Below are positions 34,562-41,717 of a stretch of 64,000 nt of DNA, piece after piece. The translations under genes and the position numbers were made by a program. Below the pieces are notes generated by a model. That model was not told where the DNA came from, did no database searches, and worked only from the letters and a program-made list of their open reading frames with translations. This stretch comes from Gammaproteobacteria bacterium (GTDB lineage Bacteria; Pseudomonadota; Gammaproteobacteria; Steroidobacterales; Steroidobacteraceae). The stretch is from contig JAQGOG010000058.1 of the NCBI GenBank assembly GCA_028293765.1, forward strand, positions 1 through 64,000, in the 5' to 3' direction. The first letter of the stretch is position 1; the number at the start of each line of letters is the position of its first letter.

Positions 34562-35590
34562 TCAGGCCGGCTTGATGTGGAAGATCCGCTCGGCGTTTTT
34601 GTGATAGATCTTCGCCTTGTCCTCATCCGAGATCGGGGCCGCATCCATGAAGGCCACCGCGGGCGCCGAGGGCTGGTACGGATAGTCGATCGCCCACAGC
34701 ACATTGTCCGCGCCGATCTTCTTGATCGAATACTCGAGCGCCAGGGGATCCTCCACGCCGCTCGTGGTGATCACGAAATTGCGGCGGAAGTATTCGTCCA
34801 TCGTCAGTTGCGTCTTGGGTGACCGCCCGGTCTTCTGCGAGCGCGAATTCATGAACGTGAGGCGCCAGAGCCAGAAATGCACCGCCTCGCCCATGTGGCC
34901 GATGCAGATCTTGAGTTTCGGGAAATGATCGAACACACCCGAGGCCATCATCCGCACGACGTGCGTGCCGACCTCCATCCCGTAACCCCACATGGCCGAA
35001 TCCATGCCGTAGTGCTGCAACGGTCCCTTGAAATTGTCCGAGGCGGCCCGCGGATGAATGTAGATGCAAGCGTCTAGGGCTTCCGCGGCCTCGAGCACCG
35101 GCCAGTACTTCGGGTTGTCGAAATACTCGCTGTTGGTGTGTGAGTTGACTATGAAGCCGTTGAGCTTGAGCTTGTTGATGGCCCGCTCCATTTCCTTCGC
35201 GGCCCGCTTCGGAGCGTGCGGCGCGAAGCTCGCAAGACCCGCAAAGCGCGCCGGGTGGCGCGAGATGACTTCCGCGAGCCGATCGTTGGCCAGCGTCGCG
35301 AGCTCGCTGGCGGTGTCGGCATCGAACATCTGCACGCCGGGAGCGGTGAGAGACAGCAGATGCATGTCCACCCCGTTCTGGTCCATGTCGCGCAGCCGGG
35401 CAACCTCGATGTCCAGCAACCCTTCCAGAAACCCCAACACCCCATAGCCCGGATCCTGGTCGTAGATGCCTCTCACGAGCTGGAGGTCGAGGCTCTCGCT
35501 CGGAACGCGGGAAACCTCCTGCAGCTTCTGGGCGACCTCCGGAATGGAGAAGGCTTCTTCGGTAGCGATCTTGCGGAATTTGCCGGCCAT
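34562..35590 (-). CDS. Amidohydrolase-2 family, LigW-like aromatic acid decarboxylase
   Basis: From ATG 35590 (GAGG site) the product has 342 residues. The N-terminal KIATEEAF replaces the HxH of ordinary amidohydrolases with the Glu-type metal site seen in 5-carboxyvanillate and gamma-resorcylate decarboxylases. Further ligands and catalytic positions are visible in YIHPRAA, FPKLKICIGHMGE and WAIDYPYQ (conserved Asp). Such enzymes remove CO2 from phenolic carboxylates using Mn or Zn. This would fit downstream processing of biphenyl- or stilbene-type lignin fragments made by the neighbouring oxygenase and dehydrogenase, but hydrolytic relatives exist and the substrate is not determined. Confidence 0.82.
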   Translation of the reverse strand: MAGKFRKIATEEAFSIPEVAQKLQEVSRVPSESLDLQLVRGIYDQDPGYGVLGFLEGLLDIEVARLRDMDQNGVDMHLLSLTAPGVQMFDADTASELATLANDRLAEVISRHPARFAGLASFAPHAPKRAAKEMERAINKLKLNGFIVNSHTNSEYFDNPKYWPVLEAAEALDACIYIHPRAASDNFKGPLQHYGMDSAMWGYGMEVGTHVVRMMASGVFDHFPKLKICIGHMGEAVHFWLWRLTFMNSRSQKTGRSPKTQLTMDEYFRRNFVITTSGVEDPLALEYSIKKIGADNVLWAIDYPYQPSAPAVAFMDAAPISDEDKAKIYHKNAERIFHIKPA

Positions 35591-35768
35591 GTCAGTGCCT
35601 CGACTTCGGTTCATGAGAAAAGACGCGGGTTTGCGCCGGGCACCAGCATAGCGGCAGAGGACATATTCAACCGTTCATGCCAGCCGGTTTGACCACGGTG
35701 CGGCCGTTACTGGCACCGCAGGGCCGGAAAGCCCTCTCGGCCACCGACGAATGTCGCACCAAGGCAGC

Positions 35769-36062
35769 TTAAGTTGCATCGGGCACATCCCGGGCGACCC
35801 GGGCGACCCGCCGCGCTGAAAGGGCCCCTTCAAGCTGTGCGCGGATGCTGCTGAGCGAATTGGGCCCGAACTCGTGCCCGGCGAAATGGCCCGGGCCCGT
35901 GTTGATGCCTACCACCGCCCCCGTCCTGTCGAGAATCGGCGCCCCGCTCGTCTGCTTCGGCATCGCCGAGGCAAGCCACCCCGTCGATCTACCGCGACGG
36001 GCCCCATCAAAGCGCCACGTCACAGCGCGTAATCCTACGTACTCATCTTTTGCGGTCCCCAC
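35769..36062 (-). pseudogene. C-terminal remnant of a trypsin-like serine protease
   Basis: The 97-codon frame contains KQTSGAPILDRTGAVVGINT, which resembles the nucleophile loop (GxSGAP) and following strands of trypsin-fold proteases. The His and Asp parts of the triad are absent: the frame begins inside the 3' end of the SnoaL-like gene (overlap 36035-36062), with no room for the missing domain. It is most likely a leftover of a protease gene interrupted by rearrangement. A small independent protein cannot be excluded, but no ribosome site is clear. Confidence 0.4.
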
Positions 36063-36859
36063 ATTTTCCCCGTCACCGGGTGCGGATAGTGGAACGGGAC
36101 GACGCGCGTCTCCGGCCAGGCCTGTGGGACGTCTGCCACGAGTTCGTCCGGCCCATGCGGGTCCTCCGGAAATTTCTTCGTCAGCGGCTGAAGGTGCACG
36201 CTGCTATGCGCCCAACCCTGCTCGTAGTTGGCCTGCCAGAGCATGTTGTAATTCAACACTTTGATCTTCCAGATACCGGCGTCCTTCACGTACGTGTTCT
36301 CGTAAATACCGGCCTCCCAGAATTGCGTCGGCACACCGGGTATGGGTTTGGTGCTCTCGTGGATGCCGCCCGTCTGCACGTTGCGAAAGCGCCCGCGGGC
36401 AGACAGGCCATCGGCTGCCACGTCGATGATGTCCTGCATCTGCAGGTGATCCAGCAGCAGACCCCGTATCGGACCGTTGTAACCATTGGTCCACAAATTG
36501 CGAAACCAGCCGCAGTACAGGCGCCGCACGCCCGTCTTGCCCTTGTAGACTCCGTTCAGGAAATACAGTTCGCTGTCGTCGGCAAACAGATCGACTGTTT
36601 CATCGTACAGGCACTTGTCAGTGTAGTAACCGTACGCGAACTGCAGGCGCCGAACCTCGTGCACGTCTTTCAACATGGTCAGCTCGCGCGCCATTTGCGC
36701 CATCTGTTTCTGCATGGCCTTGATCGTGTCGTCGGCCGTTGCCGTTGCCGCCGGTTGCGCTCCGCGGCTCACCTTCGCGGCCAGCGCGACCGGAACGACA
36801 GCGAGCATGGAGCTCACCCTGCCAAGAAAGGATCGACGTGGTGTTGTCGTCGTGTCCAC
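36035..36859 (-). CDS. Exported SnoaL/NTF2-like single-domain protein
   Basis: A GTG at 36859 preceded by GAGGGGGAACT is the best start; it gives 274 residues with a Tat-like leader (TTTTPRRSFLGRVSSMLAVVPVALA). After a short coiled region (about 45-65) comes one SnoaL-like domain with LQFAYGYYTDKCLYDETVDLFADDSELYFLNG and VKDAGIWKIKVL, followed by the tail VVPFHYPHPVTGK. Domain and tail correspond to one unit of the triple-SnoaL esterase at 18547-21597, so the two probably share a substrate class. No catalytic residues are certain; SnoaL folds serve as cyclases, isomerases or dehydratases. Confidence 0.75.
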   Translation of the reverse strand: MDTTTTPRRSFLGRVSSMLAVVPVALAAKVSRGAQPAATATADDTIKAMQKQMAQMARELTMLKDVHEVRRLQFAYGYYTDKCLYDETVDLFADDSELYFLNGVYKGKTGVRRLYCGWFRNLWTNGYNGPIRGLLLDHLQMQDIIDVAADGLSARGRFRNVQTGGIHESTKPIPGVPTQFWEAGIYENTYVKDAGIWKIKVLNYNMLWQANYEQGWAHSSVHLQPLTKKFPEDPHGPDELVADVPQAWPETRVVPFHYPHPVTGKMWGPQKMST

Positions 36860-37294
36860 AGTTCCCCCTCGAGCTGTCACGCGAATGGAGCGCGTGAAAG
36901 ATACGATAGACGAGAATGCCCGGCGGGGAACGCCCGCATCGATCACGTCCGTGGGATGGACGCGGCCGGCTGGGCGGGGGCCGCCAAGGCGCGGGCGGCA
37001 CGGTGGTACGTTTACCCATAAGAATCAAATAGTTATAATCTGTAGGCCACGCCGGCGACATAAGAGTGCGTGCGGCATGTTGTGCGAGCAACAGAAGCTC
37101 TCAAACACCATTTGCCCGATTCGGCTTACGCCGCTTGGGAGCTCGTGAGGTCGATGCCAGATATTGCCAATAGCACGCAATAGACGTTGCGTCCGGCGTA
37201 CCAAGGTGTGGGCGTGGTTCGGGCTCTCAACCTAACTACACTACACACTCGGACGCAGGCCGGTTGGCCCGGGCGCGAGCGGTCGGACTTTGCC
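36860..37294. other. Intergenic region upstream of the SnoaL-like gene
   Basis: No gene was recognised in these 435 bases. The AT-rich part around 37011-37045 contains a good plus-strand sigma70-like sequence and, in the same bases, a TATAAC box on the minus strand that could serve the SnoaL-like gene. The segment 37100-37290, next to the cyclase stop, has no clear rho-independent terminator. Confidence 0.45.
37011..37039 (+). promoter_or_regulatory. Sigma70-like promoter without an evident gene
   Basis: TTTACC (37011-37016) and a perfect TATAAT (37034-37039) are exactly 17 bases apart on the plus strand. All annotated genes around it run on the minus strand, so it would produce a transcript antisense to the 3' part of the cyclase gene, a short untranslated RNA, or nothing. 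It may be fortuitous. Confidence 0.35.
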
Positions 37295-39154
37295 TCAGCC
37301 AGCAGACCGGCCCGCGTACTGAAGGAATTCCCCTGTCGTCGCGACGACCGTTAGGGGAGCGATGTCGCTAAGCGCGTCGTGGAGAACAACACGGTTGCGG
37401 CCTGTGCGCTTGGCCTCGTAGAGCGCGGCATCGGCGTGAGCCAGCAACAGCCCCAGCTCATATCCGGACGAGCCGCTTGCTGCAACTCCGAAACTCGCAG
37501 AGACGTTGGCCTTCGTGGCACCCTGATGCGCAGTGATTCCCGCAATGGTCATGCGCAACTGCTCCGCGCGCTTTCGAGCTTCCTCCAGATTGCAAGTCGG
37601 CAGCAATATACCGAACTCCTCACCTCCGAAGCGGCCGAAAATCTCGGTTTTGCCCAGATGGGCCTTACACGCCGACACCGTCCGCTTCAGCACGAAATCG
37701 CCGGTGGCGTGTCCGTACTTGTCGTTGATCGCTTTGAAGTGATCCAAATCGCAGAGAATGATGCTGACGTGCTCGCCCGTTTTCCGGCTGAGCTCCAGCG
37801 TCCTCTCGGCCTGCTCGATGAAATATGGCCGATTGCAGATTCCGGTGAGCCCGTCCAGCTGCGACAGGCTCTGGAAATGCAGCTGCGAGCGCTTGGTCCG
37901 ATATGCCCACAGAGCGATGAAGACGAGTGTCATCGTCAACAGCACGATATACAGCCGACTGGTCTCCACCGCCTTGCCGCTGAGCTCCCGTTCCAACTGC
38001 AGCACATGATTCTGTTTGTTGAGCGCTTCGACCTGCAGCTTATTGGCGATGTTCTCGTGATTCACCTTCTGAAATGCCAGGTGCCGCGCGCTCAGGTCAT
38101 CCAGGTAAGCCTTATCGGCAGCCGAATATTGCTCGTGGAAGCCAAGGGCTGCTTTGAAGTCCCCCTGCTGCTTCGCAAGCTCATACAGGACGCGGTACGC
38201 GATGACCAGTTGGTCGTTGAACCCCTGCAGCTTGCTGCCCGTGACGTTCCAGGCCAATTGCCGTGCCAGCGCCGGGGAGCCTTTTCTTCGGTAGGCATCG
38301 GCCAATAGCGCGTCGTACGTGGCAAGCAAGCGCGGATTGCGGCTCACCTCTACTTCGCCGTAATGCTCCTGCAGTACCTTGACGGCGTCGTCGAACCTGC
38401 CCTGCTCAATATAAGTTTTCGCTGCGCTGATCCTGAGAGAGTTGGCGTTGTTGATCTCGCCGACCTTGACGCACGCATCGAGGCCGTTTTGGATTTCGGA
38501 GCCGACGCTCTTGAGCCGGCCGCTTTCGTAAAGCGTCTGCAGCTTCAGCCGCCCTCCCTTGCACAGACCACGGCCTGCCCAATTATCATCGATCACGATC
38601 TGCGAATAGCTCATGCTCAGATCGTATTGTCCGACTTCGTTATAGAGCTCGGCCGCATCCATCAGGCTCTGCTCACGAGCTGTCTTGTCGGCAACTTGCG
38701 GCAGCAACTGGAGTACATCGCTCAGCCGCGAAAACGCTTCCTCATAGCGCTTTGCAAGCTCCAGCACGTTGACAGCGGTGGCGCCCGCCCGTAATCGAAG
38801 GGTAACGTCCTTCGTTCCGTCGATGAGCGCCACTAGGCGGGAGATCGAGGTCTCGTTGTCACCGTCGTAGGCGCTCTTCCACGCTTGGAGGTAGCGCAAA
38901 TAGTCATGCTGCGCCGCCGTCAGGTTCTCGGCGCGCCTCTCCACGGACTGCAGGATGGCGGTGAACTCCACATAGTTGGAGGTCCGCACGTTATCGGCCT
39001 TGCGAAGCAGCAGTGTTGCGTCATCAGCGTCGCTCGCCACCGCAAGGCTCGCGAGCAGCATGAACAGGCAAGCAAGCCCGCCCGGTACGAACCCCCGAGC
39101 GGAGCGTGCGCGACCGAATCGCCTGGATCGCTTATGCCACACGTTTCGCGGCAC
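37295..39154 (-). CDS. TPR-containing membrane diguanylate cyclase
   Basis: The 619-residue protein has a signal or anchor helix (24-40), a periplasmic helical-repeat region of TPR type (about 45-350), a coiled segment (365-398), a transmembrane helix (400-418) and a GGDEF domain (430-600). The active-site loop is GGEEF at 510-514, an active form, and DLDHFKAIND carries the metal-binding Asp. The usual inhibitory RxxD five residues before the loop is absent (GKTE), so product inhibition through that site is not expected. It makes cyclic di-GMP in response to an extracytoplasmic signal. The start overlaps the preceding precursor-like gene by 23 bases; a later start is possible. Confidence 0.88.
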   Translation of the reverse strand: MPRNVWHKRSRRFGRARSARGFVPGGLACLFMLLASLAVASDADDATLLLRKADNVRTSNYVEFTAILQSVERRAENLTAAQHDYLRYLQAWKSAYDGDNETSISRLVALIDGTKDVTLRLRAGATAVNVLELAKRYEEAFSRLSDVLQLLPQVADKTAREQSLMDAAELYNEVGQYDLSMSYSQIVIDDNWAGRGLCKGGRLKLQTLYESGRLKSVGSEIQNGLDACVKVGEINNANSLRISAAKTYIEQGRFDDAVKVLQEHYGEVEVSRNPRLLATYDALLADAYRRKGSPALARQLAWNVTGSKLQGFNDQLVIAYRVLYELAKQQGDFKAALGFHEQYSAADKAYLDDLSARHLAFQKVNHENIANKLQVEALNKQNHVLQLERELSGKAVETSRLYIVLLTMTLVFIALWAYRTKRSQLHFQSLSQLDGLTGICNRPYFIEQAERTLELSRKTGEHVSIILCDLDHFKAINDKYGHATGDFVLKRTVSACKAHLGKTEIFGRFGGEEFGILLPTCNLEEARKRAEQLRMTIAGITAHQGATKANVSASFGVAASGSSGYELGLLLAHADAALYEAKRTGRNRVVLHDALSDIAPLTVVATTGEFLQYAGRSAG

Positions 39155-39506
39155 GATTGCGCGACTTCACGTCAGTTTCCTCATCCTCGTCGTCTTCATC
39201 CGCTTCATCTTCGTCCTCTTCCTCGTCGGCGTCGTCGTCCTCTTCCTCGTCGTCGTCCTCGTCGTCGTCCTCGTCTTCTTCCTCTTCTGTTTCCTCTTCC
39301 TCGTCCGGCACGTTAATGAGGCAGCAGACATTCGTATTCACGCCGAGCAGCGCCTCGAGCGCGCGTTGATCTTTGTCGAAGAGAGCGACCCGCAGAGCAG
39401 GCTCGATCCCAGCGCTTTCGAGCGCTTTCTCCACCGCATCGCCCGCAGCGTGCCGCAGCTGCGCGTCCTGGCCAAACCTCTCCAGAAGATCAATGACATT
39501 CGACAC
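39132..39506 (-). CDS. Candidate borosin precursor 1 with Asp/Glu tail
   Basis: The 124-residue product starts at GTG 39506 after a strong GAGGAG site. Residues 1-56 form a small helical domain (MSNVIDLLERFGQDAQLRHA, then ALLGV) that aligns without gaps to precursor 2, with about 38 of the first 67 positions identical, ending in the shared NVCCL-x-x-VP. After that the two proteins have nothing in common: here residues 68-112 contain 41 Asp/Glu, followed by the basic tail VKSRNRAAKRVA. Such a conserved domain with variable tails is expected of split borosin precursors, where the domain docks the methyltransferase and the tail is the core. Which residues are methylated, if any, is unknown. Confidence 0.7.
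   Translation of the reverse strand: MSNVIDLLERFGQDAQLRHAAGDAVEKALESAGIEPALRVALFDKDQRALEALLGVNTNVCCLINVPDEEEETEEEEDEDDDEDDDEEEDDDADEEEDEDEADEDDEDEETDVKSRNRAAKRVA
39171..39305 (-). repeat. GAN-triplet low-complexity tract
   Basis: Forty-five consecutive codons are almost all GAC, GAG, GAT or GAA, so the DNA is a degenerate trinucleotide repeat (TCN on the plus strand). Codons are mixed, which suggests selection for acidic residues and not simple slippage, but copy number could still vary between strains. Confidence 0.85.
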
Positions 39507-39665
39507 GGACGCTTCTCCTCGTTAGGTGCAAAAAATCGCGGCAAGACAACAGCTCGCGTTCGCCGATCAACTCCTCACGCCTGCAACCGTCGCGCAAGCG
39601 GGACACGGGCGAGGTGAGCCACCCGGCGTTTCCGGGCGCCCGCGCGACGAATTGATGACGCGTCG

Positions 39666-39953
39666 TCAGGCAGTACGGCTCAGATGCAATCGGCTTGCGA
39701 TGGACTGCGGATCCGCCTTCCGTGGCTTCTCGCCCTCAGGGTCCTCTCCCAGGGGAACTGCGCTCAGGCAGCATACATTGCTGCCGACTCCAAGCAGAGT
39801 CTCCAGCATTCGCTGGTTGCCCTCCAGTATTGCGGCACGCAGTTCAGGAATCATGTGCGCCTCGCTCAACGCCCGCTCGAGCACCGCCTCCGATGCATGG
39901 CGCAAACCGGAATCCTGACCCAGTCTTTCCAGAAAATCGATGCCATTCGACAC
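39666..39953 (-). CDS. Candidate borosin precursor 2
   Basis: The 95-residue product starts at GTG 39953 with a GGAG site. Its N-terminal domain (MSNGIDFLERLGQDSGLRHA through LLGV) and SNVCCLSAVP block parallel precursor 1; the tail LGEDPEGEKPRKADPQSIASRLHLSRTA is short, polar and basic. It lies 99 bases after the methyltransferase and 159 bases before precursor 1, all on one strand. I know of similar small MSNxIDFLE proteins beside borosin-type methyltransferases from memory, which supports a substrate role, but no peptide product is proved. A function as an accessory binding protein remains possible. Confidence 0.68.
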   Translation of the reverse strand: MSNGIDFLERLGQDSGLRHASEAVLERALSEAHMIPELRAAILEGNQRMLETLLGVGSNVCCLSAVPLGEDPEGEKPRKADPQSIASRLHLSRTA

Positions 39954-40052
39954 GAATTTCTCCTGCGAATACAGGCCCTTAGTGTCTCGACTATCAACTC
40001 CACTACCAGGGGACCCCTCGTATGCAGTGGTCCGCCTTGACTTCCGATCCGG

Positions 40053-40850
40053 CTACCCGTGATTCATCGCAGCATCCAGGGCGCTCAGACGTTCGCGGAT
40101 CTCGAGGTCCGGCTCCAGAGCTCTCGCCGGCGGGATGACCAAGGTGGCATGCATGTCGATCTGCGCATCGGGCAGTTTGCCGAGCGCGATCCGTTCCATC
40201 CGGGGTTGATGCATGGGCAGGGTCACCGCCTTGTAGATGATGACCTCATGGCCGAGGTCATAGTCGCGGGCCAGTACATCGACGAGCACTTGCCGGTACC
40301 GCGTGTCGGTGGAAAACCGTGCGAACGACTGGTCGCCCGCGACGCCGATCTGCCAGAGGATCAGGTAGGCGGAGGTATCGATGCGGCGCCGGTAGAACAT
40401 CAGCTGGCTGGCTTCGAAATGCTGACAGCCGTAGCGCCCCGGATCGATTCCCAGATCGGCGTACAGGCAGTCTTCAGCAGAAACCGCGGGCTCCATGTGG
40501 GCGCGGTAGCCTTCGCCGCGGGCTGCTTTGATGGCCTTGTGCGGGACGAGAGCGAATACGCCGGGGTGGCCGTAGAACGCCCCGCAGACCTGCTTGCCCG
40601 CGCGGACCTCGGACAACATGGCGTCGACCATCTGGCGATAGGTCTCCAGACGCGACTTACCTTCCCTGTAGAAGGATTGGAGGCTGCGCACGTCGGAATG
40701 CATCCTCGCCAGCCATAGCTCGATGATACCGTCCGAAAGGCCGGCGAAGACGACGTCCGACTTTTCGATGTAGCTTCTGGCCAAAGGCGTGATATGGGAC
40801 CCCAGCGTCATGCCCATTCCTACACATACCAGGCTCCCAGGACCATCCAT
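40053..40850 (-). CDS. Borosin-type peptide backbone alpha-N-methyltransferase (trans-acting)
   Basis: From ATG 40850 (GGGGG site 7 bases upstream; a TTG two codons earlier is too close to it) the product has 265 residues with the tetrapyrrole-methylase fold. GSLVCVGMGMTLGSHITPLARSYIE forms the SAM-binding start. The catalytic region SFYREGKSRLETYRQM matches the fungal borosin enzyme OphMA, with Y61, R67 and Y71 at the places of Y66, R72 and Y76; FYGHPGVF holds Y93 (OphMA Y98), and VSAEDCLYADLGIDPG and GCQHFEASQ follow. It lacks a fused core peptide, so it should act on separate precursors as Shewanella SonM does on SonA. Two candidates follow in the same operon. Confidence 0.9.
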   Translation of the reverse strand: MDGPGSLVCVGMGMTLGSHITPLARSYIEKSDVVFAGLSDGIIELWLARMHSDVRSLQSFYREGKSRLETYRQMVDAMLSEVRAGKQVCGAFYGHPGVFALVPHKAIKAARGEGYRAHMEPAVSAEDCLYADLGIDPGRYGCQHFEASQLMFYRRRIDTSAYLILWQIGVAGDQSFARFSTDTRYRQVLVDVLARDYDLGHEVIIYKAVTLPMHQPRMERIALGKLPDAQIDMHATLVIPPARALEPDLEIRERLSALDAAMNHG

Positions 40851-40954
40851 GCGCAAACCCCCGTGGCAATCGTCTGCGTAGGACCTTATCCAAAATCCAC
40901 GCTAGCCGACACTTGGCCGGCAGAGGCCTCGCGGCGACGGGCGGCCCGATTTTT

Positions 40955-40966
40955 CGCATCGATGCG
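40955..40966. promoter_or_regulatory. 12-bp perfect palindrome upstream of the methyltransferase
   Basis: CGCATCGATGCG is self-complementary and flanked by T runs on the plus strand. It lies in the 130 bases between RidA and the methyltransferase gene, about 105 bases before the latter's start. It could be an operator for the borosin operon; as a terminator for RidA it lacks a T tract on the minus strand. Confidence 0.3.
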
Positions 40967-40980
40967 TTTTGTCACCCCGT

Positions 40981-41334
40981 TCAACGGGCGGCGATCACGC
41001 CGATCTCGACGGCGTACTCCGTGGTAGCGAGCTTCGCCTCCACGCACGCACGCGCGGGAGTAGCGCCCGGCGGCACCCACTTGTCCCACACGCCGTTCAT
41101 CTCGTCGAACTTCCTGATGTCAGCCAACCACACCGTTACCGACAGGATCCTGGATTTATCGGTCCCGGCGGCGGCCAGCAGTGCATCGATCCGCTGCAGG
41201 ATGTTTTTCGTCTGCTCGTGCACCGAGGCACCCTTTGCCTCGGATGCCACCTGGCCCGCCAGGTAAACCAGATCGTTGTGAATGACCGCCTGGCTCATGC
41301 GCGGGCCAGTTTCTAAACGCTCGATGCCTGCCAT
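40981..41334 (-). CDS. RidA/YjgF family protein
   Basis: ATG 41334 follows a GGGGAG site and gives 117 residues. The family pattern is clear: SQAVIHNDLVYLAGQVA, KNILQRIDALLAAAGTDKSRILSVTVWLADI, and the conserved Arg in PARACVEAKLA that binds the carboxylate of imine or enamine intermediates. RidA proteins hydrolyse reactive 2-aminoacrylate-type imines and protect PLP enzymes. It is in the same direction as the borosin operon but 130 bases before it; co-transcription is uncertain. Confidence 0.88.
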   Translation of the reverse strand: MAGIERLETGPRMSQAVIHNDLVYLAGQVASEAKGASVHEQTKNILQRIDALLAAAGTDKSRILSVTVWLADIRKFDEMNGVWDKWVPPGATPARACVEAKLATTEYAVEIGVIAAR

Positions 41335-41717
41335 TGTCTCCCCTTGGATCTCGCTCAATCGACCGCGGCCACCGCTGCTGCTACCAGGGTAGCGAGGGTG
41401 CGCGGAACTGCTGGTGGGGTACAAAGCTAACACCCCGATGAAGCGTGGCAGGTTAAGCGCTGCGCCGCGGGCGAGCAATAGCGGGAATTGCAGGAGGTGA
41501 CGTAAATCGCGAGCCCATTCGAGACCGCCCGGCGCGCAAGCGAAGTTAGCGATTTTCAGGTAAGGGGGCTTGAGGGCGCGGCCGTACCCAGCCAGACCAG
41601 CGCGGTCTTGAGCCGGGGCACGCCTCGGGTCGCGATACTTCCGGAATCGCGGGAACTCCGGAGTGCGAGGAGGATTTAGACCGAGACTAAATCACCCCAT
41701 TCTTTCCGGAGACGACC
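41335..41717. other. Divergent regulatory region between RidA and catalase
   Basis: These 383 bases contain no credible gene. Two elements lie near the catalase start: TCCGGA hexamers flanking an 11-base spacer (about 41639-41661) and the GATTTAG dyad at 41673-41693. The rest is GC-rich without recognised signals. Confidence 0.5.
41673..41693 (+). promoter_or_regulatory. Inverted repeat GATTTAG-N7-CTAAATC before katE
   Basis: GATTTAG (41673-41679) and CTAAATC (41687-41693) are perfect inverted copies with a 7-base spacer, ending 24 bases before the katE ATG and just upstream of its CGGAG site. Its position in the expected leader or promoter downstream region suits a repressor site or an mRNA hairpin. 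It does not obviously match the OxyR or Fur consensus. Confidence 0.5.

Noticed and set aside
39106-39369. Ser-rich protein encoded opposite the acidic tract
   Set aside because: The poly-Ser frame is the complement of GAN codons; the minus-strand frame has a ribosome site, a conserved domain and a paralogue.
40053-40850. Cobalamin or siroheme biosynthesis methylase
   Set aside because: The fold is shared, but the KSRLETYRQM and FYGHPGVF blocks and adjoining small proteins are specific to borosin enzymes; no tetrapyrrole genes are nearby.
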